A stretch of DNA of 64,000 nucleotides from Parasedimentitalea marina (GTDB lineage Bacteria > Pseudomonadota > Alphaproteobacteria > Rhodobacterales > Rhodobacteraceae), in contig NZ_CP033219.1 in the NCBI RefSeq assembly GCF_004006175.1, positions 3,534,001-3,598,000 on the forward strand, in the 5' to 3' direction. The notes below the pieces were generated by a model, which worked only from the letters and a program-made list of their open reading frames with translations, searched no databases and was not told where the DNA came from. The position numbers and the translations under genes were made by a program. Of this stretch, positions 34,330 to 43,029 are shown in pieces. Numbering within the stretch: position 1 is the first letter of the stretch; each line of letters starts with the position of its first letter.

Positions 34330-36114
34330 CTATTCGCCCAGCGCGATACCCTCGCGGCGCGGATCCGCAGCGCCAAGCAGAGTGTCGCCGATTTCAATCG
34401 CGTGCAGGCCGGAATTCAGACTGCGCACCGCCACCTTGTAGCCCGCTTCGGTTAGCGGGTTTTCCTTTTCGGCGGCGCTGGTCGCCTCTTCCAGATCATA
34501 GGTGCCGAACCGGTTCACTGCATGGGGCAGTGAAATCGCCTGCTGTATATTCAAACCCCAATCAGCCCAGGCAATGATAGAGCTGGCGACATAGCCGATG
34601 ATCCGGCTGCCCCCCGGCGAGCCGATGGCCAGCACCGGTTTGCCCTCTTGCATTACAATGGTCGGTGCCATTGACGAGCGCGGGCGCTTGCCCGGCTCTA
34701 GCCGGTTGGCAATCGGCACCCCATCGCGGTGGCTGCGGAACGAGAAATCGGTCAGCTCGTTGTTGAGCAGAAACCCACGCACCATCAGGCGCGAGCCAAA
34801 GGCATTTTCCACGGTGGTCGTCATCGACAACACGTTGCCGTATTGATCAACAATCGAGATATGCGAGGTCGATGGCAGCTCAATCGCTTCGTCATCCGCC
34901 CAGAGGGCGTGATCAAACTCGGGCGAGCCCGGGGCGACTTCGGTTAATGCGCTCTCTCCACTCAGCAGGGCCGCACGCTCCGCCAGATAGGCCGGATCAA
35001 CCAGACCCTTGGTTGGCATCGGAACATAGTCGCTGTCCGCCATGTAGCGGCCCCGGTCCGCAAAGGCGAGCCGCGAGGCATCGCCGATCAGCCGCCAGCT
35101 TTCCGGGTTATCGGCGCCCAGCGCTGCCAGATCATACTGCCCCAACATGCCCAGGATCTGCCCCACAGTCAGCGCCCCGGACGATGGCGGGCCCATGCCG
35201 CAGACATCAAGCGCGCGGTAGGTCACACAAACCGGGGCCCGTTCTTTGACCTTATACAACGCCATATCCAGTGCCGACAGCACGCCGGGATTGCCCGGTG
35301 CCGTATTCACTGCGCCGACCACATCGGCTGCAATCGGTCCGGTGTAAAAGGCATCACCACCCTGCGCGGCCAATAGGCGCAATGTCTCTGCGTAGTCAGC
35401 ATTGACCAGCCTATCCCCGGCCTGCAGTGCAGTGCCACCGGGCAGGAAATACGCGGCTGTTGTGGGAAAGCGTGTCAAACGGTCCGCGTCACGTTCGATC
35501 AGCCCCGCCAGACGTGGTGAGACGTCAAAGCCATCCTCGGCCAATGTGATCCCCGCCTGAAATAGCGACGGCCAGGGCGCGCGGCCCCAACGGCGATGGG
35601 CCTCCTCCATCAATGCCGGCGTGCCGGGTGTGCCGACGGACCGACCACCGACCACAGCATCAAAGAATTTCAGGGGCTCGCCCGCCTCATCCTGAAACAA
35701 GGTAGGCGTTGCTGCCAGCGGCGCCGTCTCGCGGCCATCCAGCGTTGTCAGCGCGCCGCTGGCAGCATCGTACCAGACCAAAAAGGCGCCGCCCCCCAAT
35801 CCCGAGGACTGCGGTTCAACCAATCCCAGCACAGTCTGCACAGCCACCATCGCATCCGCAGCCGAACCCCCGGCGCGCAGCACCGCAGCCCCGGCCTCTA
35901 CCGCATGGGGATTGGCGGCGGCGATCATCCAGTTTTCGGCCTCAACCGGCTGATCCGCCAGCTTCGCCTCAAGCGAGGCCGCCACGGCGGGCGACAGGGT
36001 TTCGAACCCACCCGATGTCGCCGCTTCGGGGGCGACGCCGTCGGCGGCTTGTTGGGAATAGGCTTGGGTCACAAGGGCTGTACTGGCCAGAAGTCCTAGA
36101 AAAATATGGCGCAT
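34330..36114 (-). CDS. ggt: Gamma-glutamyltransferase (secreted)
   Basis: Periplasmic Ntn hydrolase that transfers or hydrolyses gamma-glutamyl groups of glutathione. The 594-residue precursor has a signal peptide (MRHIFLGLLASTALVTQAYS), the GGSAADAMVAVQ block, an autoprocessing site with catalytic Thr near residue 416 (ELPSTSHISIVDQ, where TSH replaces the usual TTH), and TTVENAFGSRLM and RPRSSMAPTIV downstream. It should self-cleave into two subunits. The ATG at 36114 is used because it begins the signal peptide. Confidence 0.93.
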   Translation of the reverse strand: MRHIFLGLLASTALVTQAYSQQAADGVAPEAATSGGFETLSPAVAASLEAKLADQPVEAENWMIAAANPHAVEAGAAVLRAGGSAADAMVAVQTVLGLVEPQSSGLGGGAFLVWYDAASGALTTLDGRETAPLAATPTLFQDEAGEPLKFFDAVVGGRSVGTPGTPALMEEAHRRWGRAPWPSLFQAGITLAEDGFDVSPRLAGLIERDADRLTRFPTTAAYFLPGGTALQAGDRLVNADYAETLRLLAAQGGDAFYTGPIAADVVGAVNTAPGNPGVLSALDMALYKVKERAPVCVTYRALDVCGMGPPSSGALTVGQILGMLGQYDLAALGADNPESWRLIGDASRLAFADRGRYMADSDYVPMPTKGLVDPAYLAERAALLSGESALTEVAPGSPEFDHALWADDEAIELPSTSHISIVDQYGNVLSMTTTVENAFGSRLMVRGFLLNNELTDFSFRSHRDGVPIANRLEPGKRPRSSMAPTIVMQEGKPVLAIGSPGGSRIIGYVASSIIAWADWGLNIQQAISLPHAVNRFGTYDLEEATSAAEKENPLTEAGYKVAVRSLNSGLHAIEIGDTLLGAADPRREGIALGE

Positions 36115-36215
36115 AATAGTCTCCAAACACATCGAATAGAGGGAGCCTAGAACCATCTGCCACAGAACTAAACCGCTATTGGCCGCTAATTTTCAAACTC
36201 GGTGTTGGTTGGATT

Positions 36216-36776
36216 TTATAATCCGAGGTCTTGGCCAAACCCATAACCAGACAGGCGCCGGTGAATGGCGCCGTCCCGGTGCAGGGTTGATTGAAACAGG
36301 GAAAACCCGGCAACCGTGAATGGCGGCAAAGGGGCAGTGGCATGGTCGGCGATAAACCCTTCCAGACGCTGAGCATCCCGCCATGGCAAGCCCTGCCCGA
36401 ACCGGGCCAGCGTGACATGCGGTATGTAGCGTTGCCGGTCCAGCACAATCCCTGCGCGATGTGCCGCACGGCGCACCTGCTGATGCAGATCTGCCAGCGC
36501 CTTGCTGGCAGCGATGCGCGCATACAGGATCTTGGGCGCACCTGCGTTAAAGCAGCCCAGCCCGTCAAACCCCAGTTCAAACCCCTGCACCGGGATGCCC
36601 GCCAACTCATAATGCAGCTCTTCCAGCAGTCTGTCAGACTGATCCCCCAGGAATGCCAGCGTAAGATGCAGGTTTTCCTGAGGGTTTGGCCTGACAACAT
36701 GCAGGGAGAGGCTGAGCTGAGACAGGGCTGTGGTGACCTCATCCGGCAGTTCTATGGCCACAAAGGCGCGCATCAT
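36216..36776 (-). CDS. thpR: RNA 2',3'-cyclic phosphodiesterase (2H family)
   Basis: A 186-residue 2H phosphoesterase with the two His-x-Thr motifs ENLHLTLAFLG and IPHVTLARFG, one in each repeat. ThpR proteins open 2',3'-cyclic ends of RNA or ligate tRNA halves in vitro. The ATG at 36776 (or the next codon) follows GGGTGAG. It lies 15 bp after the hydroxyacid dehydrogenase gene on the same strand, so the two are probably co-transcribed; functional coupling is not evident. Confidence 0.88.
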   Translation of the reverse strand: MMRAFVAIELPDEVTTALSQLSLSLHVVRPNPQENLHLTLAFLGDQSDRLLEELHYELAGIPVQGFELGFDGLGCFNAGAPKILYARIAASKALADLHQQVRRAAHRAGIVLDRQRYIPHVTLARFGQGLPWRDAQRLEGFIADHATAPLPPFTVAGFSLFQSTLHRDGAIHRRLSGYGFGQDLGL

Positions 36777-36791
36777 CTCACCCTCTGCTGG

Positions 36792-37778
36792 TCAGAGCAT
36801 CGCAGGCACAACCTGATCCGGTGGCCTGTGGCCATCCTCGAATGTTTTGATGTTCAGCAGCACTTTTTCACCGGTCTCAATCCGGCCCTCTACTGTGGCC
36901 GACCCCATATGCGGCAGCAGCACCACATTGGGTTGCTCGCGCAGGCGAGGGTTGATGTTGGTGCCTTGCTCATAGACATCCAGACCGGCCCCGGCGATCT
37001 CGCCCGCGCGCAGCATCCGGGTCAGCGCCATCTCATCGATCACCTCGCCGCGTGACGTGTTCACGATCACCGCATCCGGCTTCATCAGCTTCAAACGGCG
37101 CGCGTTCATCAGGTGAAAGGTCGAGGGCGTCGATGGGCAGTTGATCGAGATCACATCCATCCGGGCCACCATCTGATCCAGGCTTTCCCAATAGGTGGCC
37201 TGCAACTCGGCCTCGGTCTCGCTGCGCAGACGGCGGCGATTGTGATAGTGCACCTGCATGCCAAAGGCCGCAGCGCGGCGAGCCACGGCCTGACCAATGC
37301 TGCCCATGCCTAAAATCCCAACGCGACGACCCGCCATACGGCCACCCAGCAATGCAGTTGGCGACCAGCCCTGCCAATCACCTTTTTGCATGATCGCCAG
37401 CCCCTCGGGGATGCGACGCACCACGGCCATGATCAGTGCCATGGTCATATCCGCGGTATCATCGGTCAGAACACCGGGCGTGTTGGACACCAGAATGCCA
37501 CGCTGTCGTGCAGTGGCGACATCGATGTGGTCAACCCCGGCACCGAAATTAGCAATCAATTTCAACCGCTCACCGGCCTGCCCCAGCAACCGGGCATCGA
37601 TAACATCCGTCACCGTCGGCACCAGAACATCCGCCTGCGCCATTGCCTCGACCAATTGGGCGCGGCTCAGCGGTGTATCTTCGGTGCGCAAAGTGACATC
37701 AAACAATTCGCTCAAACGGGTCTCAACCGGTTCCGGCAACCGTCGCGTAACGACAACACTCAGACGTTCTCTTGCCAC
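36792..37778 (-). CDS. D-2-hydroxyacid dehydrogenase (glyoxylate/hydroxypyruvate reductase-like)
   Basis: A 328-residue NAD(P)-dependent dehydrogenase. The Rossmann loop VGILGMGSIGQAVARR lies near residue 153, the catalytic Arg/Glu/His are in NTSRGEVID, AGAGLDVYE and LLPHMGSAT, and the GAGVDHIDVATARQRGI segment is typical of glyoxylate/hydroxypyruvate reductases. The start is GTG at 37778 with GGAG upstream; an ATG slightly upstream is out of frame. It heads a short unit with thpR. Confidence 0.88.
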   Translation of the reverse strand: MARERLSVVVTRRLPEPVETRLSELFDVTLRTEDTPLSRAQLVEAMAQADVLVPTVTDVIDARLLGQAGERLKLIANFGAGVDHIDVATARQRGILVSNTPGVLTDDTADMTMALIMAVVRRIPEGLAIMQKGDWQGWSPTALLGGRMAGRRVGILGMGSIGQAVARRAAAFGMQVHYHNRRRLRSETEAELQATYWESLDQMVARMDVISINCPSTPSTFHLMNARRLKLMKPDAVIVNTSRGEVIDEMALTRMLRAGEIAGAGLDVYEQGTNINPRLREQPNVVLLPHMGSATVEGRIETGEKVLLNIKTFEDGHRPPDQVVPAML

Positions 37779-37988
37779 TTGGCCACTCCCATAGCTTTTC
37801 TAATGAACCTGCTTTGTGCCATCGTGGCGCAGGATCGCAAAGGGCACAAGAACCCTTGCACCCCATCGACGCCAAGTGACGCAGTTTTCTGGAACCAGCC
37901 CGCGGAGTTTCCGGCAGAGGCAACGGCAAGAAAAAGCATCAGGCCCGGTGGAGAACAGGCAACGATAACAAAAGGCGAGCAGCAGGCA

Positions 37989-38519
37989 GTGACAATTTCG
38001 GTTTCAAGATTGCGCCCATTGGTGGCAGCGCTTTGCGTGCTGCTGATGTCCACTCCATCCCTTATGGCTGCCAATCCGGCCGCTGATCAGATTCGCGGCT
38101 CGGTGACAAACCTGCCCCTGCCCCGTTATGTGTCGATGAAGGCATCCAAAGGCAATGTCCGGCGCGGCCCCTCGCTGACACACCGGATCGACTGGGTGTT
38201 CACACGGCGCGACATGCCGCTGGAGATCACCGCCGAGTACGGCCATTGGCGCCGGGTTCGCGACCGCGATGGTGTTGGCGGTTGGGTGCATTACGCTCTG
38301 CTATCCGGAACCCGCACTGTGTTGATCGAAGAAGACATGCTGACCGTGCGTGCGCAGCCCAACGAGACGGCGCCGGTCTCGGCCGCTTTTGAACTGGGCG
38401 TGGTGGCCCGGCTTGGGTCCTGCTCGCAAAACTGGTGCCGGATCTCGGCCGGCGGCTATCGTGGCTGGGCGCCAAAAGTAAAGCTATGGGGTGTGACCCC
38501 GGACGAGCTGCGCGACTGA
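37989..38519 (+). CDS. Exported SH3-domain protein
   Basis: A 176-residue protein with an N-terminal hydrophobic signal (LRPLVAALCVLLMSTPSLMAA) and two bacterial SH3-like repeats: SMKASKGNVRRGPSLTHRID...WVHYALLSGTRT and a second from MLTVRAQPNETAP to the end (NWCRISAGGYRGWAPKVKLW). It probably acts in the periplasm, as SH3_4/DUF1058-type proteins that bind cell-wall peptides. The GTG at 37989 is chosen because it places the signal peptide at the N-terminus; the longer frame to 37386 is antisense to the dehydrogenase. Confidence 0.8.
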   Translation: MTISVSRLRPLVAALCVLLMSTPSLMAANPAADQIRGSVTNLPLPRYVSMKASKGNVRRGPSLTHRIDWVFTRRDMPLEITAEYGHWRRVRDRDGVGGWVHYALLSGTRTVLIEEDMLTVRAQPNETAPVSAAFELGVVARLGSCSQNWCRISAGGYRGWAPKVKLWGVTPDELRD

Positions 38520-38726
38520 AGACACCCCGCGGTCTGGCCCCATCGCCCCTGTGACGGGCCTAAAACGTGCGGTTTTCGCACATCCGTGGCGTCACGGGAC
38601 CCTATCTGGCCTTTCCCCTCTGCTTGGATTGACACCGGTATCTGCGCAGTCAAGATATGCCCTATATAATCGCGGCTGACCTGTCAGAACGTCGCGGCAC
38701 GGGCGACCATTTTGAGAGGAAAAATC

Positions 38727-39746
38727 ATGATTTCACTGAACCGCCGCAAGGCATTGGCACTGATGGGCGGCACCGTAGCTGCCGCTGGCCTGTCCACTCC
38801 AGCCCTGTCGCAGGGTCGTAAAATCACCGTTGGTGCGCTGCGCTTCACCAGCCACTCGGCCAGCTTCATCGCGCTGCAGCGCGACTATTTCAAAGACGCC
38901 GGTCTGGATGTCGAGCTGAAGTTCTTTCAGGCCGCCACGCCAATGGCAGTGGCGATTGCTTCGGGCGATGTGGACTATGCCGTGACCGCGATGTCTGGCG
39001 GTCTGGTGTCGCTGGCTGACAAGGGCGCAATCAAGATCATCGGGGGTGCATTGTCCGAAGAGGCTGGCATCGACGGACAAAAGTATCTGGTGTCCGATGC
39101 GGCGTTCCAGGCTGGTGCGACCAGCCCGGCCATGCTGGACGGCAAAAGCTATGGCATCACCGGCGCCGGATCGTCGTTCCACTACATGGGCGCAAAGCTG
39201 GCGCAGAAGGAAGGCATCGCACTGTCGTTCAAGCCACTGCAAAAGGTCGGTGCCATCATCGGCGCGCTGAAGTCCGGTCAGATTGATGCCTGGTCGATCG
39301 TGCCGCATATTGCCAAACCATTGGCGGGCTCTGGTGCCGTGCATATTATTGGCAATGTGTCGGATGTGCTGCCGGATTATCAGGTGACCACTGTGTTTAC
39401 CTCGGCCAAGAATGCGGCGGATGAACGGGGCATGACCGGCGATTTCCTGGCTGGATTTTCCAAAGGTGTGGCGGATTACAACGCCACCATGATCGACCGC
39501 GCCCATGGCGATGATGGCGTCAACGAGATGGTCGATCTGATCCATCAGTATGTCTATGCTGATCGCCCGCGCGAAAAGGCGGCCAAGTCCATCATCAACG
39601 GCACCATGCGCCTGAATGATGGTGCGGCATTGAACACCGCCTCCCTGCAGGATCAGCTGAGCTGGTTCCAGTCCGAAGGTCTGGTTGGCGGTGACATCAC
39701 GCTGGATACGGTTGTGGACAGCAGCTACGTCAAAACACTGAGTTAA
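38727..39746 (+). CDS. NMT1/taurine-like ABC transporter substrate-binding protein
   Basis: A 339-residue periplasmic binding protein of the SsuA/TauA/NMT1 class. The N-terminus (SLNRRKALALMGGTVAAAG) has a twin-arginine motif followed by a hydrophobic stretch, so Tat export is likely. The mature part starts near GRKITVGALRF and contains LQRDYFKDAGLDVELKFFQ and MAVAIASGDVDYAVTAMSGG, typical of this family. GAGAGGA precedes the ATG at 38727. It belongs to the ABC system of the next two genes. The substrate (sulfonate, nitrate, pyrimidine precursor or other) cannot be told. Confidence 0.85.
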   Translation: MISLNRRKALALMGGTVAAAGLSTPALSQGRKITVGALRFTSHSASFIALQRDYFKDAGLDVELKFFQAATPMAVAIASGDVDYAVTAMSGGLVSLADKGAIKIIGGALSEEAGIDGQKYLVSDAAFQAGATSPAMLDGKSYGITGAGSSFHYMGAKLAQKEGIALSFKPLQKVGAIIGALKSGQIDAWSIVPHIAKPLAGSGAVHIIGNVSDVLPDYQVTTVFTSAKNAADERGMTGDFLAGFSKGVADYNATMIDRAHGDDGVNEMVDLIHQYVYADRPREKAAKSIINGTMRLNDGAALNTASLQDQLSWFQSEGLVGGDITLDTVVDSSYVKTLS

Positions 39747-39760
39747 AATCACCAGAGTTT

Positions 39761-39782
39761 CGCCCGGCTGATAGGCCGGGCG
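39761..39782 (+). terminator. Hairpin after the substrate-binding protein gene
   Basis: An 8-bp stem (CGCCCGGC / GCCGGGCG) with a 6-base loop 15 bases after the stop. No T-run follows; it could reduce read-through into the ATPase gene and stabilise the upstream mRNA. A similar CCCGGC hairpin precedes the family B copy at 7169. Confidence 0.5.
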
Positions 39783-39783
39783 G

Positions 39784-39860
39784 CGCCCGACCCTCCCCGT
39801 CAAACCAAAGGTTTGCCTTTGGCAAAACGGAGGGCGCTTCGCACCCACCCAGGGTCAGGC
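39784..39860 (+). repeat. Dispersed palindromic repeat, family B copy 3 (with enlarged loop)
   Basis: The element reads GCGCCCGACCCTCCCC, an extra loop of about 28 bases including a CAAAGG/CCTTTG palindrome, then GGAGGGCGCTTCGCACCCAC and CCAGGGTCAGGC. Outer arms GACCCT and AGGGTC pair. It aligns with copies at 7169 and 62561. Confidence 0.75.
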
Positions 39861-39907
39861 ACCTCCCTTGATTTTCATGTTATCCGTCAGCCTCTGGAGC
39901 CTCTTTT

Positions 39908-40675
39908 ATGGACATCCGTCTGTCCTCCATCAGCCATTCGTATGACCAAACCGAAGTGCTGCGCGACATCTCGCTGGAAATTCCATCGGGCCAGATCGTC
40001 TGCATTGTCGGGCCTTCGGGCTGTGGCAAATCCACCTTGCTGCGTCTGATCGGTGGGTTAGAGCGGCCCAGCGCGGGCGAGATCTTGCAGATCGGAACTC
40101 CACCCGCTGATTGTTTAAACCCGCTGACCTATATCTTTCAGGATTTCGCCCTGCTGCCCTGGCGCAGCGTGCGGGGAAATATATCGCTGGTGCTCGAAGA
40201 TCACGGCATTCGCGGTCAGGCGGCAGACGATATCATAAATGACGTGCTGGCCCGCACCAAGCTCAGCGATTTTGCCAAGGCCCTGCCCAAGCAATTGTCC
40301 GGCGGCATGAAGCAACGGGTGGCCATCGCCCGCGCCCTGGCGGTGAACCCCGCCGTAATGCTGATGGACGAGCCCCTGTCTGCATTGGACAGTCAGACCC
40401 GCGAATTGCTGATGGACGATCTGGTCAACCTGTGGAGCCGCACACCGTTCACGGCGGTCTATGTCACTCACAATCTGGCCGAAGCGGTGCGTCTGGGGCA
40501 TTCCATAGTCGTTATGTCGCGCCGCCCCGGAGAGATCCGCGAAGTGGTCCATCTGGACACACCACTGGACCAACGCGGGCTGGGCAACGCCGAGATGGAA
40601 CAGAAGCAGAAATACCTCTGGCAGCTGATGCGCCAAGAGGCACAGGCGGCAGATGCGGAGCTGATACATGTCTGA
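39908..40675 (+). CDS. NMT1/taurine-like ABC transporter ATP-binding protein
   Basis: A 255-residue ATPase of the SsuB/TauB class, with Walker A VGPSGCGKSTLLRL, Q-loop IFQDFALLPWRSVRGN, signature LSGGMKQRVAIARAL and Walker B VMLMDEPLSALD. It should energise the permease encoded next, whose start overlaps its stop by 8 bp. The operon order is binding protein, ATPase, permease, with a family B repeat between the first two. Confidence 0.93.
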   Translation: MDIRLSSISHSYDQTEVLRDISLEIPSGQIVCIVGPSGCGKSTLLRLIGGLERPSAGEILQIGTPPADCLNPLTYIFQDFALLPWRSVRGNISLVLEDHGIRGQAADDIINDVLARTKLSDFAKALPKQLSGGMKQRVAIARALAVNPAVMLMDEPLSALDSQTRELLMDDLVNLWSRTPFTAVYVTHNLAEAVRLGHSIVVMSRRPGEIREVVHLDTPLDQRGLGNAEMEQKQKYLWQLMRQEAQAADAELIHV

Positions 40676-41477
40676 CCAAATGAACAGCGGCGAAATCCGC
40701 AGCGTGCCGTTTCGCGGCGGCGGCTTTGCTCCCACCTCGCGCCGCTGGGTTGGCCTGGTGGTCTTTGTGACCCTGATCGCCCTGGCCGAGATCGGCACCC
40801 AGACCGGTTTCATCACCCCGCTGACGCTGCCCAAGCCATCCGATGTGCTGCGGACCTTTGGCGAGCTTTATAGTTCCGGACTTTTGTGGAAACATCTGAG
40901 CGTGTCCCTGTCCCGGCTGGTGGTCGGCGCGGCGATGGGGGCCAGTGTCGGCATCGCAGTCGGGGTGATGATCGGGTTGTTTTCCTATGTGCGGGCCGGA
41001 TTGGTTCCTCTGGTGGCGGCGCTGTTTCCAATCCCCAAGATTGCCCTGTTGCCGCTGTTCGTGATCTGGTTCGGCATCGACGAGGGCTCTAAATACGCGC
41101 TGATTGCCTTTGGCACCTTTACTCCCACGGTGGTGGCCACCTATGGCGCGGTGGATAATGTTGACCGCGGCCTGATCCGCATGGGGCAAAGCTTTAACCT
41201 CAGCTGGTGGTCGATCGTTCGCAAGATCGTACTGCCCGGCGCCATGCCTGGCATTCTGTCGGGGCTACGGATCAGTCTGGCCATTGCCATCATCCTGCTT
41301 GTCGCCGCTGAAATGCTGGGGGCCGAATACGGCATCGGTGCTTATATCCTAGAGGCCGGATCCCTGTATGATCTTGAAAGACTGTTTGCCGGGGTCACGA
41401 TCCTGTCGATACTGGGCGTAACGCTAAGCATAGGCATCGGAATAATGGAACGTCGACTGTTACGCTGGCGCATTTAA
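40668..41477 (+). CDS. NMT1/taurine-like ABC transporter permease
   Basis: A 269-residue BPD_transp_1 permease with about six membrane helices. The cytoplasmic EAA-like loop reads RMGQSFNLSWWSIVRKIVLP and the N-terminal half contains SLSRLVVGAAMGASVGIAVG. It pairs with the preceding ATPase, and GGAG upstream within that gene supports coupled translation. The downstream AhpD-like gene follows in the same direction at 29 bp, so it is probably part of this operon. Confidence 0.92.
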   Translation: MSDQMNSGEIRSVPFRGGGFAPTSRRWVGLVVFVTLIALAEIGTQTGFITPLTLPKPSDVLRTFGELYSSGLLWKHLSVSLSRLVVGAAMGASVGIAVGVMIGLFSYVRAGLVPLVAALFPIPKIALLPLFVIWFGIDEGSKYALIAFGTFTPTVVATYGAVDNVDRGLIRMGQSFNLSWWSIVRKIVLPGAMPGILSGLRISLAIAIILLVAAEMLGAEYGIGAYILEAGSLYDLERLFAGVTILSILGVTLSIGIGIMERRLLRWRI

Positions 41478-41506
41478 TCTAGTTTACCACAAATAAGGAG
41501 CCTTTC

Positions 41507-42115
41507 ATGGCCTGGATCCAAACCATCCCATATGACGACGCCGACGGTAAGTTGAAGATGCTGTATGACCGGGTCAAAGGCCCTGACAATAATGTCGACA
41601 ACATCATGATGATGCACTCGTTGCGGCCCCACTCGATGGAGGGGCATATGGCGATCTACAAATACGTGCTGCACCACACCGGCAATACGGTACCCAAGTG
41701 GTTCCTGGAAACGCTGGGCGTCTGGGTCAGCCGACTGAACGACTGCGACTATTGCGTCGAACATCACTTCTCGGGGTTGAAACGGCTGTTGCAGGATGAT
41801 GCCAAGGCAGATGCTCTAAGGGCCGCGATCGAGATGCGAAATATTTCCGCCGCGCCACTGGACGAAGGCCAAAAGCTGGCAATGGAATATGCCCGCCAGT
41901 TGACCCGCGATCCCGGTGGCATGACACAGGACATCGTGCTGCAACTGCGCGCAGCAGGGTATACTGACGGCGAGGTGCTGGAGATCAATCAGGTCAGTGC
42001 CTATTTCAACTACGCCAACCGCACCGTGCTGGGGCTGGGGTGCTCGACCAAGGGCGATATTCTGGGCCTGTCGCCGAACAAATCGGATAACCCCGACGAC
42101 TGGAGCCACACTTAA
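41507..42115 (+). CDS. AhpD-like peroxidase-related protein
   Basis: A 202-residue CMD/AhpD-like protein of the peroxidase-related type, with NDCDYCVEHHFSGLKRLL (redox Cys pair DCDYC followed by two His) and a C-terminal INQVSAYFNYANRTVLGLGC helix. A strong AAGGAG precedes it. Position just after the ABC permease, in one direction, suggests that it modifies or detoxifies the imported compound; this is inference. Confidence 0.85.
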   Translation: MAWIQTIPYDDADGKLKMLYDRVKGPDNNVDNIMMMHSLRPHSMEGHMAIYKYVLHHTGNTVPKWFLETLGVWVSRLNDCDYCVEHHFSGLKRLLQDDAKADALRAAIEMRNISAAPLDEGQKLAMEYARQLTRDPGGMTQDIVLQLRAAGYTDGEVLEINQVSAYFNYANRTVLGLGCSTKGDILGLSPNKSDNPDDWSHT

Positions 42116-42130
42116 GGTCCCTTACAGTCC

Positions 42131-42160
42131 ATCTCCCGGCTCTGTCAGAGGCCGGGAGAT
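42131..42160. terminator. Hairpin between the AhpD-like gene and nitroreductase
   Basis: A 10-bp stem (ATCTCCCGGC / GCCGGGAGAT) lies between converging genes. No clear T-run follows on either strand. Confidence 0.6.
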
Positions 42161-42164
42161 ACGG

Positions 42165-42857
42165 TTACTCGGCCACGGTCAGAATTTCATCCAGCGGCTT
42201 TTTCATCTTGGCAACCTTCGGCACCTTGGCGTCCTTGGTGGGGTGACCAACCGCAACAATCATGATGGGCTTTTCTGACGCCGGGCGACCTAGCATCTCA
42301 TTCAGAAACCGCATCGGGTTGGGTGTATGGGTCAAGGTGACCAGCCCGGCATGATGCAACGCCGTCAGCAAGAACCCCGAGGCAATGCCGACGCTTTCGG
42401 GTACGTAATAGTTCTTGAAACGCTCTCCATCGTCGAAATGCCCCCAACGCTGGGCAAAGATCACGATCAGCCAGGGCGCCTGATCCAAATGTGGTTTGTC
42501 ATCATTAGTACCGATTGGTTCTAACGCCTTCAGCCACTCGTCGCCTGCCCCGCCCTCATAGAACTTGCGCTCTTCTTCCTCGGCGGCCAAGCGAATGCGG
42601 TGCTTAAATGCCGGATCAGAAATCGCCACAAAATGCCAGGGCTGGTGGTTTGCCCCGGATGGCGCAGTGCCTGCCGCCCGGATGCAATCCTCGATCACCT
42701 GACGCGGCACAGGACGGTCGGTGTAATCGCGCACTGTATGGCGGCGCTTAATGGTGTCGTAAAACGCCCGCGCAGCAGAGACCATCTCGGCATCACTCAG
42801 CTCTGCCCGGTCTGGCAGATCCACGGCTTCATATTCAATGTGGTCTTTTGCAAACAT
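42165..42857 (-). CDS. Iodotyrosine deiodinase-like nitroreductase
   Basis: A 230-residue FMN enzyme that closely follows the iodotyrosine deiodinase (IYD) subgroup rather than generic nitroreductases: FYDTIKRRHTVRDY, RAAGTAPSGANHQPWHF, an acidic lid (EEEERKFY, 93-100), GTNDDKPHLDQAPWLIVIF, and SVGIASGFLLTALHHAGLV. The lid residues of human IYD (Glu157, Tyr161, Lys182) align with Glu95, Phe99 or the adjacent Tyr100, and Lys121. Function as a reductive dehalogenase is therefore plausible but unproven. AAGGAG precedes the ATG at 42857 by 7 bases. Confidence 0.88.
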   Translation of the reverse strand: MFAKDHIEYEAVDLPDRAELSDAEMVSAARAFYDTIKRRHTVRDYTDRPVPRQVIEDCIRAAGTAPSGANHQPWHFVAISDPAFKHRIRLAAEEEERKFYEGGAGDEWLKALEPIGTNDDKPHLDQAPWLIVIFAQRWGHFDDGERFKNYYVPESVGIASGFLLTALHHAGLVTLTHTPNPMRFLNEMLGRPASEKPIMIVAVGHPTKDAKVPKVAKMKKPLDEILTVAE

Positions 42858-42949
42858 GCGGATGCTCCTTCGTCTCGTGATAGCCTGTGTTTTCCACTTT
42901 CTACCCGGATCATTCCGTGACACGCATTCCTCATCAATGAGGACCTTTG

Positions 42950-42969
42950 ACCTGCTATGTACATCATGT
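42950..42969. promoter_or_regulatory. Possible lux-box-like palindrome
   Basis: ACCTG, ten bases, then CATGT resembles the lux-box pattern ACCTG-N10-CAGGT at nine of ten arm positions. It lies in the 172-bp divergent region between the nitroreductase and LuxR-type genes, 60 bp before the latter. A chance match is possible. Confidence 0.3.
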
Positions 42970-43029
42970 GATGATCCCCATCGCGGTCATATTCTGACCG
43001 GCATCCAGACAGGTTCAAAGGCGTAACCC

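Noticed and set aside
38733..39848. 371-codon minus-strand frame opposite the substrate-binding protein gene
   Set aside because: Inside a clear binding-protein gene on the other strand; no domain.
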